A DNA stretch of 64,000 nt from JAAZPT01 sp964544955 (lineage in GTDB: Bacteria > Bacillota > Clostridia > Christensenellales > Aristaeellaceae), in NCBI GenBank assembly GCA_964544955.1, contig CAZJEB010000004.1, positions 62,001 to 126,000 of the forward strand. Direction: 5' to 3'. How positions within the stretch are numbered: the first letter of the stretch is position 1; every line of letters starts with the position of its first letter. Below the pieces are notes generated by a model that saw only the letters and a program-made list of their open reading frames with translations, had not been told where the DNA came from and did not search any database. Position numbers and translations under genes: made by a program. Of this stretch, positions 33,997-42,674 are shown piece after piece.

Positions 33997-34358
33997 AAAC
34001 TACCTCACTTTAATTTAATCAACTTAAATATTTTACACAAATTTTACACACTTGTAAAGCTTTGTGGGGTTTTTGTTGTATCAACATTATAAGCTTATAA
34101 ATAAAACATAGCTGTATGGCACATTTTAGCACCTTAATGCCCTAAACATATTTAATAAAAAATTACTTGGCATTTGTTTTTTTAATTATTGATTATCTGC
34201 TATAATATATGTATATAAAAGTGTATAAAAGAAAAATATTGCTATTTTTGCGCATAAATATACGGGTAAAAAGTGGTAAAAACAAGCCTATTTAGCCACC
34301 TTTTAACAAAAACAATGCCGTATATGTTTAAATATTGTACATTAATTACAAAAAACTA
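33997..34358. other. Long divergent intergenic region
   Basis: About 360 bp of AT-rich DNA before the LacI promoter, between the nucleotidyltransferase and LacI genes. It has AAGCTTATAA-type small palindromes. No coding frame with a ribosome site was found. Confidence 0.4.
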
Positions 34359-34387
34359 TTGACATATTTTAAGCTTTATTATAAACT
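34359..34387 (+). promoter_or_regulatory. Promoter of the maltose-locus LacI gene
   Basis: TTGACA (34359-34364), 17-nt spacer, TAAACT (34382-34387). Confidence 0.75.
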
Positions 34388-34395
34388 TTATTTAC

Positions 34396-34407
34396 GGAAA
34401 CGTTTCC
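34396..34407. promoter_or_regulatory. LacI/CcpA-type operator
   Basis: Perfect palindrome GGAAACGTTTCC, 8 bp after the -10 box, covering the transcription start. The central CG and flanks fit LacI-family operators; it could be an autoregulatory site or a catabolite-response element. Confidence 0.7.
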
Positions 34408-34432
34408 ATAAAAATCGAATAGAGTATTTATT

Positions 34433-35449
34433 ATGAAAGTAGTTACAATTCACGACGTTGCCGAGATGGCTGGCGTAGGTATTTCAACAGTATCAAGAGT
34501 TATAAATAACCGCCATGATGTAGGCGATAAAACCCGACAAAAGGTTAGGGAAGCCATAAATACATTAGGCTATGTTCGCAACGATAGTGCCAGTAATTTA
34601 AAATTAAAACACCAAGTTTCCGTAGCAGTTATTGTAAGTGGTAGGCGCAACGTGTTTTTAACGGAAATAGCCGAGCAAATTATAAACCTTGGCCGTGAAA
34701 CCGAATATGAATTCCTTTTGGAGTTTATAGATGAAAAGGATGACGAGTTTTCCGCACTAAAACGCCTATACCTTCGCAAAAAGCTAAGCGCTGCCATATT
34801 TTTGGGTAGTGACTTGGATAAACACCTTGAGGATATACAAAGCTTTAACCTGCCTTGCATATTTTCAACAATATCAGTACCCCAAGTGGAAGGCTTAAAA
34901 ACAAGCTCCGTAAGTGTAGATAATGAGCTTTATGGCTATAAAACCATAGAAAAACTTATTAGCCTAAACCACACAAAAATTGCCTTGGCAGGCTACCTAA
35001 GCGCTGAAAACAGCCTTGATTATACAGGTAAGCGCCTAATATCCGCAATAAAATGTATGAAGGATAAAGGTATTGTATATAATAAGGATTTGTTTATAGA
35101 GTGCAAGTTCTCCTTAGATAGCTCCTATAAGGCTACGGTGGATTTGCTTAAAAAGCACAGGGATTTTACCGCAGTGTTCGCCATGAGTGACATTATAGCC
35201 ATGGGAGTAATACGTGGCTTGTATGATAGTGGCATTAGGGTTCCTGAAGATGTATCCGTTATAGGCTTTGACGGTATAGACCAAAGCCGCTACACAGTAC
35301 CAACTATTGCCACATGGAAGCAACCTTCCGAGGATATGGCAAAAAACACAATTAAATTGCTAAAGCGAGCAATTGCCAAAAACCAGTATAAGCATATATT
35401 GCTTGATGCTGAATGGCTAGAGGGTGAATCCCTAAAACAATTGTCCTGA
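34433..35449 (+). CDS. LacI family regulator of the maltodextrin locus
   Basis: The 338-residue protein has the LacI helix-turn-helix VTIHDVAEMAGVGISTVSRVINNRHDVGDKTRQKVREAI with hinge, then a periplasmic-binding-like sensor domain (VAVIVSG, KTSSVSVDNELYGYKTIEKLISLNHTKIALAG, FAMSDIIAMGVIRGL, VIGFDGIDQSRYTVPTIATW). It sits just upstream of a maltose-type ABC transporter and amylase operon in the same direction, so it probably represses that operon until a sugar binds. Its own promoter carries an operator. The ribosome site is weak, consistent with low-level regulator expression. Confidence 0.9.
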   Translation: MKVVTIHDVAEMAGVGISTVSRVINNRHDVGDKTRQKVREAINTLGYVRNDSASNLKLKHQVSVAVIVSGRRNVFLTEIAEQIINLGRETEYEFLLEFIDEKDDEFSALKRLYLRKKLSAAIFLGSDLDKHLEDIQSFNLPCIFSTISVPQVEGLKTSSVSVDNELYGYKTIEKLISLNHTKIALAGYLSAENSLDYTGKRLISAIKCMKDKGIVYNKDLFIECKFSLDSSYKATVDLLKKHRDFTAVFAMSDIIAMGVIRGLYDSGIRVPEDVSVIGFDGIDQSRYTVPTIATWKQPSEDMAKNTIKLLKRAIAKNQYKHILLDAEWLEGESLKQLS

Positions 35450-35488
35450 TCAGGCAATGCCTGTTCAATATATTATTAGGAGGCTATT

Positions 35489-36679
35489 ATGAAAAAATTA
35501 TTATCTATCCTTTTAACCCTTGTTATGATTTTCTCATTGGCAAACATTGCCTTGGCTGAAGATGTAACACTATTAGTTTGGGAATCCGACGGCGTTGAGC
35601 TAGATTTCCTAAAAGCCGCTGCTGAAAAATTCACAGAACAAAACCCTAACGTAAAATTTGAATTTAATGGCATTGGCCATACCGACACAGTTCAAAAAAT
35701 GGAACTTGATGCCCCCGCCGGCAATGGCGCTGATATTTTTGCAGCCCCTCATGATAAGCTTGGCCAAATGTTAGCTGGCGAAATGATTTTACCAGTTGCA
35801 AAACCAGACGATATCAATGCTAACTATATGGACGCTGCTAAAGCTGCTTTAACATCCGAAGGCACACTTTATGGCTACCCCTTAGCTATTGAAACATATG
35901 CACTTTTCTACAATAAAGACCTTATCCCAGAAGCTCCAAAAACATGGGAAGAAGTAGAAAAATTTGCTGCTGAATACAATAACCCCGCTGAAAACAAATA
36001 TGCTTTAGTTTGGGAAGTTGCAGCACCTTATTACAACTACATTTTCATGAGCGCATACGGTGCTGACCTATTTGGCCCAGAAGGCGCAGACCCAGCAGCA
36101 CACAACATTAATAGCCCTGAAGCTGTTAAAGGCTTAAGCTATTTTGCAACATTGAAGGATAAAATTCTTCCAGTTGTAGCTGATGATATTACATACGATT
36201 TCTGCAACGCAGCATTCGTTAACGAAAAAACAGCTGCTATGTATATTACAGGCCCATGGTCCATCCAAGGCTGTATCGATGCAGGCATAAACTTAGGCGT
36301 TGCTAATATCCCAGTTTTACCAGAAACAGAAAATCCTCCAGCATCCTTCTCCGGTATCCGTGGTTTCTTCGTATCTGCTTACAGCGAACATCCAGAAGAA
36401 GCACAAGCTTTTGCTGAATTCATTATGAGCAAAGAAATGCAATCTCTTCGTTCCGACTCAACAGCAACAATTTCTCCTCGCCTTGACGTAACAAGCGAAA
36501 ACCCCTACTTTGAAGGTATTATGGAACAAGCTAAGTTTGCAAAACCCATGCCCTCTATCCCCGCTATGGATGGTTACTGGCAATCAATGGGCGCAGCATT
36601 CAAAAACATCTGGAATGGCAACCCCGTTCAAGCTGAATTAGATGCAGCAGCAAGCTTCGTTGAAAGTTTAGCAAATTAA
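35489..36679 (+). CDS. Maltose/maltodextrin-binding protein, MalE-like
   Basis: The 396-residue protein has a signal peptide ending NIALA|ED with no lipobox, then a family 1 sugar-binding fold: LLVWESDGVELDFLKAAAEKF, NGADIFAAPHDKLGQ, GYPLAIETYALFYNKDLIPEAPKTWEEVEKFA, YITGPWSIQGC and FVSAYSEHPEEAQAFAEFI. These match MalE. It delivers maltodextrins to the MalF/MalG permease encoded next. Codon use is biased to C-ending codons, as for a highly expressed gene. ATG follows AGGAGG. A hairpin before the next gene would raise its level over the permeases. Confidence 0.93.
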   Translation: MKKLLSILLTLVMIFSLANIALAEDVTLLVWESDGVELDFLKAAAEKFTEQNPNVKFEFNGIGHTDTVQKMELDAPAGNGADIFAAPHDKLGQMLAGEMILPVAKPDDINANYMDAAKAALTSEGTLYGYPLAIETYALFYNKDLIPEAPKTWEEVEKFAAEYNNPAENKYALVWEVAAPYYNYIFMSAYGADLFGPEGADPAAHNINSPEAVKGLSYFATLKDKILPVVADDITYDFCNAAFVNEKTAAMYITGPWSIQGCIDAGINLGVANIPVLPETENPPASFSGIRGFFVSAYSEHPEEAQAFAEFIMSKEMQSLRSDSTATISPRLDVTSENPYFEGIMEQAKFAKPMPSIPAMDGYWQSMGAAFKNIWNGNPVQAELDAAASFVESLAN

Positions 36680-36687
36680 TTAAATCC

Positions 36688-36718
36688 AAAGGGTTGGGGG
36701 GATCCTCAACCCTTTTTG
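36688..36718 (+). terminator. Partial terminator between malE-like and malF-like genes
   Basis: AAAGGGTTG and CAACCCTTT with a 10-nt loop, then TTG and TTTTT. Position inside an operon suggests attenuation. Confidence 0.75.
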
Positions 36719-36736
36719 TTTTTAGGAGGTGGCGCT

Positions 36737-38059
36737 TTGGTAAAGGATAATTTATTTAAACAGCCAATTAAGGATAAACGCAGTGTTGTGGCATCCAGCT
36801 TGTTTATGGGCCTTGGCCAACTATTATACCAAAAGCAATATATAAAAGGGGCGTTTTATGCCCTTGTTGAGCTTGCAGTGCTATTAAACATACACACCAT
36901 AATAAGCAAAATTGCAGGCCTTATAACATTGGGTGATGCAAGGCCAGATTTGCCTATTAGTCAAAGGCCAAACTCGTTGTTTTACCTTATAGATGGCATT
37001 ATTTTTGCAATAGTAGTTATTGCATTTATAATACTTTACATATCAAACATTAACGATGCTATAAAAACTCAAAGGCGCTTTGAGCATACGGGCTACTTGC
37101 CGGATACTAAAAGGTTTTTATCATCCCTTGGGGATACATCCTTTGCGGCAGTAGGCCTTTCACCAATTATGCTTATGCTTGTGTTTTTTGTACTTATGCC
37201 CCTTATATTCTCTGCCCTTATAGCATTTACAAACTACTCAAGCCCATCAAATATTCCACCCGCTAAAACTGTTGACTGGGTGGGCTTTGATACATTTAAA
37301 AGTATAGCCAACCAAGAACTGTGGGCGGGTGCTTTTGCCCGTACAGTTGTGTGGACATTGCTTTGGGCAACCCTATCCACAGCTACAAGCTATGTGGGCG
37401 GCATGCTTATGGCAATGGCTTTGCTTAACAGGAATATTAAGTTTCCAAGGTTTTTTAGAATCGTATTCGTATTACCCTATGCTATACCCTCTATGATATC
37501 CCTTATGGTATGGCGTAACCTATTAAACGGTACATTTGGCCCAATAAATATGCTATTAAAGCAAATGGGCATAATTACGGAAAACGTTCCATGGCTATCG
37601 GATATTACTATGGCAAGAATATCGGCCCTTACAGTAAACCTATGGCTAGGCTTCCCTTATTTTATGATGCTTATTACAGGTATACTAACATCAATACCCC
37701 AACAACTTTATGAGGCTGCGGAGATTGATGGAGCAAGCAAGTTTATGCAATTTAAAAAAATTACTGTACCCCTTATGCTTTACCAAACAATACCATTGTT
37801 TATAATGAGCTTCTCCTTTAACCTAAACAACTTTGGTGCGGTATACTTCCTAACAGGTGGTGGGCCAACAGATATTGCATCTACCCAAAGTGGCGCAGGC
37901 GGTACAGATATACTTATGACATGGATGTATAAATTAACTGTAGACCTTCGCCAGTACAACAAGGCTGCTGTTTTAGCAATACTTGTGTTCTTGGTTATTG
38001 CACCCTTTGCAATATACAACTACAGCCGCACAAAGGCATTTAAGGATGGTGAGCTATAA
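36737..38059 (+). CDS. Maltose ABC transporter permease, MalF-like
   Basis: The 440-residue permease has an N-terminal membrane region (ASSLFMGLGQLLYQKQYIKGAFYALVELAVL), a soluble linker, and six helices of the binding-protein-dependent transport domain with the ATPase-docking EAA loop EAAEIDGASKFMQFKKITVPLM. This N-terminal extension is typical of MalF in Bacillota. The start is taken as TTG at 36737, 7 nt after AGGAGG. It pairs with the MalG-like gene, whose ATG overlaps its stop. No ATPase gene is present; a shared MsmX-type ATPase elsewhere is likely. Confidence 0.92.
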   Translation: MVKDNLFKQPIKDKRSVVASSLFMGLGQLLYQKQYIKGAFYALVELAVLLNIHTIISKIAGLITLGDARPDLPISQRPNSLFYLIDGIIFAIVVIAFIILYISNINDAIKTQRRFEHTGYLPDTKRFLSSLGDTSFAAVGLSPIMLMLVFFVLMPLIFSALIAFTNYSSPSNIPPAKTVDWVGFDTFKSIANQELWAGAFARTVVWTLLWATLSTATSYVGGMLMAMALLNRNIKFPRFFRIVFVLPYAIPSMISLMVWRNLLNGTFGPINMLLKQMGIITENVPWLSDITMARISALTVNLWLGFPYFMMLITGILTSIPQQLYEAAEIDGASKFMQFKKITVPLMLYQTIPLFIMSFSFNLNNFGAVYFLTGGGPTDIASTQSGAGGTDILMTWMYKLTVDLRQYNKAAVLAILVFLVIAPFAIYNYSRTKAFKDGEL

Positions 38060-38907
38060 TGGTACATAAAAAGGATTTCATGTATTACTTTAGAACGGTA
38101 GTGCTTTATATAATACTTTTCGTAGTAGTACTTTTGGTGCTTTACCCCATATTGTTCACAGTATCATCTGCGTTTTCAGAAAAAACATCCTTATCCCAAT
38201 CAAGCCCTATACCCTTTAGTGATAAGCTGTCTACCATGCAGTTTAAAAACCTGTTTGAAAAAACAGAGTATGTAAAATGGTATGGTAATACATTTAAAAT
38301 AGCTACTATGAACACAATTATAAGCACAATATGCACAACTATTGCCGCTTATATATTCTCAAGGTTTAGGTTCAGGGTAAAAAAAGGCTTGCTTATGGGC
38401 ATGCTAGTTTTGCAAATATTCCCAAGCTTTGCAGGCATGATAGCTGTTTATGTGCTTTTGTGGAGAATAAACCTTTTAGATACTCACATTGGCCTTGTGT
38501 TAATATATGCTGCGGGCCAATTACCCTATAATATTTGGCTTATAAAGGGCTACCTTGATACTATACCAAGAAGCCTTGATGAAGCCGCCCGTGTTGACGG
38601 TGCAAGCTATTTAAAAACCTTTATTACCGTTATATTGCCCATAGCAAAACCCATGGTGCTATTCCTTGCTATAACAAGCTTTACAGGCCCTTGGATGGAT
38701 TATATTATGCCCCGTATAATAATATCCACCACAAGCAAAAAAACCTTGGCAGTGGGCTTGTTTGAAATGATTAAGGATAGGGCAAACAACAACTTTACAA
38801 TGTTTGCAGCGGGCGCAATATTAGTTGCTATACCCTTTATGATAGTATTTGCCTTTAACCAACAGTATTTAAGCCAAGTATTATCATCGGGCGCAGTTAA
38901 GGAATAA
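38059..38907 (+). CDS. Maltose ABC transporter permease, MalG-like
   Basis: The 282-residue permease has six transmembrane helices and the EAA loop EAARVDGASYLKTFITVILPIAKP, as in MalG. Its ATG overlaps the stop codon of the MalF-like gene (TAATG), a sign of translational coupling. Together they form the membrane channel for maltodextrins captured by the MalE-like protein. The C terminus, FNQQYLSQVLSSGAVKE, matches MalG endings. Confidence 0.93.
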   Translation: MVHKKDFMYYFRTVVLYIILFVVVLLVLYPILFTVSSAFSEKTSLSQSSPIPFSDKLSTMQFKNLFEKTEYVKWYGNTFKIATMNTIISTICTTIAAYIFSRFRFRVKKGLLMGMLVLQIFPSFAGMIAVYVLLWRINLLDTHIGLVLIYAAGQLPYNIWLIKGYLDTIPRSLDEAARVDGASYLKTFITVILPIAKPMVLFLAITSFTGPWMDYIMPRIIISTTSKKTLAVGLFEMIKDRANNNFTMFAAGAILVAIPFMIVFAFNQQYLSQVLSSGAVKE

Positions 38908-38909
38908 TT

Positions 38910-40409
38910 ATGTTTAAAAAAGTATTATGCTTTTTTGTGGTATTAGTAATTAGCCTAAGCCTTTTACCAAATGCCCAAGCACAAAACAGGGGTGTATATT
39001 ACGAGGTATTTATTCGTGCCTTTGCTGATAGTGATGGCGATGGTATAGGTGATATACAAGGCCTTATATCAAAGTTGGATTATATTCAAAACCTTGGTGT
39101 AAAAGGCCTTTGGCTAATGCCAATATTCCCATCACCTAGCTACCATGGTTATGATATTACTGATTATAGGTCAATAAACCCTCAGTATGGCACAATGGAG
39201 GATTTTGAACAACTGCTTGATAAAGCCCATAAAAGGGATATTAGCATACTTTTGGATATTGCCTTTAACCATACATCCACACAACACCCATGGTTTAGGG
39301 AAGCGGCAAATGCTAAAAGCCCCTACCACAATTGGTATGTTTGGAGCGATAACCCTGCCTTAAAAGCTGACCTTAACCTTGAAGTTTGGGGTCATAAGGT
39401 GTGGAATAGGCTTGGTAATAGAAGCTATTATGCAATATTTTGGGATGGTATGCCCGACCTAAACTTTGAAAGCGATGCCGTGCGCAAGGAAATTATAGCT
39501 ATATCAAAGTTTTGGCTAAACAAAGGTGTTGATGGTTTTAGGCTTGATGCTACAAGCCATGTATATGGCCAAGGGGAATATAGCCCCTTTCAAGATACAG
39601 CTAAAGCAGCCCTTTGGTGGACTGAATACTACAATAGCATTAAGGCTGATTTTCCTAATAGCTATATAGTAGGTGAGGCTTGGGAAGATTTGGGCAAAAG
39701 AACTCAACTTATGGCAGGTATGGATTCTTGCTTTAACTTTGATGTAGGCACATATGTTACAAACATGCTTAAAATGGGCGGTAGTGGTAAAAGCTATATA
39801 GATAATTTATCTAAAATATATAGTGCTTATCAAACTGCTAACCCTAACTATGTTGATGCACCTTTTTTATCTAATCACGACCAAAACCGTATATATGCCA
39901 TGGTGGGTTATAAGGTTGATAAGGCTAAAGTGGCGGCAAATATATTGCTAACATTGCCAGGCAACCCCTTTATATACTATGGTGAGGAAATTGGTATGGC
40001 AGGGGCTAAGCCTGATGAAGAGTTGCGCACACCTATGCTTTGGGGCAATGATGATAAGGCTCAAACAAATTGGCATAGTTCTAATTACAATAAAAAAACT
40101 AAAACCGTATTTGAGCAAATGGGCGATGAAAATTCCTTGTATAACCATTACATTAAGCTTATACAACTAAGGAATAGCCAAGTTGCCCTTACATATGGGC
40201 AATTAAAATATATTGATTTGGGCAACGATAAAATTCTTAGTTATACAATGAGCCATGAGGGTGATGAACTTATAGTTATACACAACTATACAAAAAGCCC
40301 ACAAAGTGTAAACTTAATTGGCAAAAGCTTAGTTTTTGCTACGGGTGATGTAAGCGAGACGGATGGCCAAATTACATTAGAAGCTTATCAAAGCGCCATA
40401 TACAAATAA
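38910..40409 (+). CDS. Secreted alpha-amylase (GH13)
   Basis: The 499-residue enzyme has a signal peptide ending NAQA|QN and a GH13 barrel: YYEVFIRAFADSDGDGIGDIQGL, GLWLMPIFPSPSYHGYD, LLDIAFNHTS, DGFRLDATSH (nucleophile Asp 213), VGEAWED (acid/base Glu 256) and FLSNHDQNR (Asp 324). It would cut starch or maltodextrin outside the cell. No carbohydrate-binding module or wall anchor is visible, so it may be released or retained under an envelope layer. Two nt separate it from the MalG-like gene, so it is the last gene of the transporter operon. Confidence 0.93.
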   Translation: MFKKVLCFFVVLVISLSLLPNAQAQNRGVYYEVFIRAFADSDGDGIGDIQGLISKLDYIQNLGVKGLWLMPIFPSPSYHGYDITDYRSINPQYGTMEDFEQLLDKAHKRDISILLDIAFNHTSTQHPWFREAANAKSPYHNWYVWSDNPALKADLNLEVWGHKVWNRLGNRSYYAIFWDGMPDLNFESDAVRKEIIAISKFWLNKGVDGFRLDATSHVYGQGEYSPFQDTAKAALWWTEYYNSIKADFPNSYIVGEAWEDLGKRTQLMAGMDSCFNFDVGTYVTNMLKMGGSGKSYIDNLSKIYSAYQTANPNYVDAPFLSNHDQNRIYAMVGYKVDKAKVAANILLTLPGNPFIYYGEEIGMAGAKPDEELRTPMLWGNDDKAQTNWHSSNYNKKTKTVFEQMGDENSLYNHYIKLIQLRNSQVALTYGQLKYIDLGNDKILSYTMSHEGDELIVIHNYTKSPQSVNLIGKSLVFATGDVSETDGQITLEAYQSAIYK

Positions 40410-40411
40410 TA

Positions 40412-40439
40412 AAAATCCACTTTATAAGTGGATTTTTTT
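40412..40439. terminator. Bidirectional terminator
   Basis: AAAATCCACTT and AAGTGGATTTT around TAT, between the convergent amylase and Nudix genes. Confidence 0.9.
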
Positions 40440-40440
40440 A

Positions 40441-40812
40441 TTATAATTTTTTTGATAATGCCTTGCTATCCGCGGGGCAAAAGTTGTAATTATTTATTTC
40501 GCTCATGCTTATCCATTTCATATCATTATGCTCTAATTTGTTGGGCATATTACCTGTAAGCTTACAGTTATATATGTATAGCTTTATTTTTATGTCAGGG
40601 TAATCATGCTCAACAAACTCAAATAGTTCGTCAACTTCAACAATAATTCCAAGTTCTTCGTAACATTCACGTATAAGGGCCTGTTTATGGCTTTCGCCTT
40701 GCTCTACCTTGCCACCCACAAACTCCCAAAGCAAAGGTCTTGCCTTGCTTTCTGGCCTTTGGCAAATTAAAAACTTGCCCTTGTGCCATATTATTGCTGC
40801 TACAACTTCCAT
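40441..40812 (-). CDS. Nudix hydrolase, MutT-like
   Basis: The 123-residue protein carries a complete Nudix box, GGKVEQGESHKQALIRECYEELGI, in the usual position after LWEFVG. The start VVAAIIWHKGKFLICQRP and WEFVGGKVE resemble MutT-type 8-oxo-dGTP diphosphatases and CTP pyrophosphohydrolases. It would clean oxidised nucleotides from the pool. ATG at 40812 follows TGAGG; two codons upstream a GTG is also possible. It is divergent from mgtE. Confidence 0.9.
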   Translation of the reverse strand: MEVVAAIIWHKGKFLICQRPESKARPLLWEFVGGKVEQGESHKQALIRECYEELGIIVEVDELFEFVEHDYPDIKIKLYIYNCKLTGNMPNKLEHNDMKWISMSEINNYNFCPADSKALSKKL

Positions 40813-40860
40813 AAACACCTCAAAAAGATAATAAAATTATTATACTCCATTAGCATAATT

Positions 40861-40880
40861 AGGGCAAACGCCTTTGCCCT
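40861..40880. promoter_or_regulatory. Palindrome overlapping the mgtE -35 box
   Basis: AGGGCAAA and TTTGCCCT separated by CGCC. It overlaps the -35 TTGCCC of the mgtE promoter and could be a regulator site. Confidence 0.45.
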
Positions 40881-40902
40881 TTGCCTTTAAAAATGGTATA
40901 AT
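40874..40902 (+). promoter_or_regulatory. Promoter of mgtE
   Basis: TTGCCC (40874-40879), 17-nt spacer ending TGG, TATAAT (40897-40902), an extended -10 type. Transcription would start near 40909. Confidence 0.75.
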
Positions 40903-40908
40903 AAGGCT

Positions 40909-41078
40909 ATATTAAAAGAAAGTAGAGGTGGGCTTTTTGGATAGTGATTATCGACCTTGTATAATCATAAATAAAAAATTAGCGTGTGTTGGGCCTACCT
41001 TATGTTATAAATAACAATCCTTAGGCTGCCACATGCAATATTGTGTGTGGCCTTTTTTGTGCCCAGAAAGGAAATTTT
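40909..41078 (+). promoter_or_regulatory. 170-nt mgtE leader with attenuator, possible riboswitch
   Basis: The leader ends with an intrinsic terminator (41028-41058) placed before the ribosome site AGAAAGGA, the arrangement of transcription-controlling riboswitches. Upstream, TAGAGGTGGGC can pair with GGGCCTACCTT. mgtE genes are often under Mg2+ control by the M-box, but I cannot match the M-box consensus here, so the aptamer class is open. Confidence 0.5.
41028..41058 (+). terminator. Leader terminator before mgtE
   Basis: GCCACATGCA pairs with TGTGTGTGGC (two G-T pairs) around a short ATAT loop, then six T. It lies 21 nt before the mgtE start codon, so read-through must be regulated or partial. 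Confidence 0.75.
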
Positions 41079-42419
41079 ATGGAAGAAAAAGATTTTGTAG
41101 CTATTATAGAGCTAATAAATAATAGGCAATATGCCAAGGTTAAGGAGCAACTTGTAGGCCTTAACCCCGTTGACGTATCGGAATTGTTTGAGGAACTTGA
41201 TATTAAGGATTTGGTTTTGCTTTTTAGAATGTTGGATAAGGAAAGCGCTGCGGAAGTGTTCTCTTATATGGAAATTGATAAGCAAAAACAGCTTGTTGAA
41301 GCCTTTACGGATGTGGAAATATCAGAGCTTATTGAAAACATGTATACTGATGATAGTGTTGACTTTTTATCTGAAATGCCTTCAAACTTTGTAAACAGAT
41401 TGCTTAATTATGTAACCCCAGAAACTAGGGGCGAAATTAACCAATTGCTACGCTACCATGAAGACTCTGCGGGCAGTATTATGACAACGGAATATATATC
41501 CCTAAAGGAGAATATGACCGTTAACCAAGCCCTTGATGAAATTCGTAAAAAAGCTATAGATAGTGAAACTGTTTATACTTGCTATGTAACTGATAGGCGC
41601 AAACTCCTTGGTATAGTTAGCGCTAAGGATATTATGATAAGCAAAGGCGATACCCTTATTGCCGATATTTATAAAAAGGATTTTATAAGCGTTCATACTG
41701 GTGATGACAAGGAAGAAGTTGCAAACTTATTTAAAAAATATGGACTTATAGCCTTGCCTGTGCTTGATTCCGAGGAATGTATAGTTGGTATTGTAACCTT
41801 TGATGATGCTATTGAAGTTATGAATGATGAAATTACAGAGGATATGCAAATAATGGCGGGTATTACCGCCGATGATAGAAGCTATATGAATAAATCTGTG
41901 TGGGATCACGCAAAGCATAGAATTATGTGGCTACTTATACTTATGCTTTCCGCTACAATCACTGGCACAATTATAGCTAATTACGACCATGCCTTTGCAG
42001 CAATACCATTGCTTGTGGCCTTTATACCTATGCTTATGGATACGGGTGGTAACTGTGGCTCACAAAGCTCCACATTGGTTATACGTGGCCTTACCACTGG
42101 GGAATTATCCTTTGGTGATATATTAAAAATTATTTGGAAAGAGTTTAGGGTTTCCATAATAGTTGGTATAGCCCTTGCCCTAGTAAATGGCGTTAGAATG
42201 ATGATAATGTATAATGATATACAGTTGGCGGTAGTGGTTTCCCTTTCCCTTATGTTTACCATAATATTTGCAAAGTTCATTGGTGCTATATTGCCTTTGC
42301 TTGCAGATAAGGCTAAATTAGACCCCGCTATTATGGCATCACCCCTTATTACAACCATTGTAGATGCCTTTTCTATAACAATATACTTTAGCATAGCAAC
42401 CGCATTCTTTAAGCTTTAA
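41079..42419 (+). CDS. mgtE: Magnesium transporter MgtE
   Basis: The 446-residue protein has the full MgtE layout: N-terminal helical superhelix (about 1-125), two CBS domains (about 130-255; DSAGSIMTTEYISLKENMTVNQAL, TCYVTDRRKLLGIVSAKDIM, LIALPVLDSEECIVGIVTFDDA), a plug helix and five transmembrane helices with the pore segment FIPMLMDTGGNCGSQSSTLVIRGL. It conducts Mg2+ inward and closes when Mg2+ binds the cytosolic domains. ATG at 41079 follows AGAAAGGA. Transcription is probably controlled by the leader terminator. Confidence 0.95.
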   Translation: MEEKDFVAIIELINNRQYAKVKEQLVGLNPVDVSELFEELDIKDLVLLFRMLDKESAAEVFSYMEIDKQKQLVEAFTDVEISELIENMYTDDSVDFLSEMPSNFVNRLLNYVTPETRGEINQLLRYHEDSAGSIMTTEYISLKENMTVNQALDEIRKKAIDSETVYTCYVTDRRKLLGIVSAKDIMISKGDTLIADIYKKDFISVHTGDDKEEVANLFKKYGLIALPVLDSEECIVGIVTFDDAIEVMNDEITEDMQIMAGITADDRSYMNKSVWDHAKHRIMWLLILMLSATITGTIIANYDHAFAAIPLLVAFIPMLMDTGGNCGSQSSTLVIRGLTTGELSFGDILKIIWKEFRVSIIVGIALALVNGVRMMIMYNDIQLAVVVSLSLMFTIIFAKFIGAILPLLADKAKLDPAIMASPLITTIVDAFSITIYFSIATAFFKL

Positions 42420-42432
42420 AATAAATAATTTA

Positions 42433-42457
42433 AAACATAGCGTTAGCTATGTTTTTT
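42433..42457 (+). terminator. Terminator of mgtE
   Basis: ACATAGC and GCTATGT around GTTA, then T-run. Confidence 0.9.
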
Positions 42458-42590
42458 TATTTGCATATATTATGTATATTAAATGGTGAATATTCACAAC
42501 AAAAATAAAAAGAATAAAGCCTTAATAAAGTAATTGATGCAAACGAATTAAAATGTTCTTTAAAAAAACAATAATAATTATAAATAATAC

Positions 42591-42619
42591 TTGCATATTT
42601 ATACATTATGTTTTATAAT
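42591..42619 (+). promoter_or_regulatory. argGH promoter with ARG-box-like operator
   Basis: TTGCAT (42591-42596), 17-nt spacer, TATAAT (42614-42619). TGCATATTTATACA (42592-42605) fits the ArgR/AhrC consensus TGNATWWWWATNCA and overlaps the -35 box, so arginine-bound ArgR would block transcription. Confidence 0.7.
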
Positions 42620-42674
42620 CCTTTTACAGCAAATTAATTGCTGTTTATATTTTTAAATTTAAGGAGTAATATAT

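Noticed and set aside
40861..40895. c-di-GMP riboswitch-like GGGCAAA and GCC blocks before mgtE
   Set aside because: These bases form the -35 region and a palindrome upstream of the likely transcription start; the rest of the aptamer is missing.
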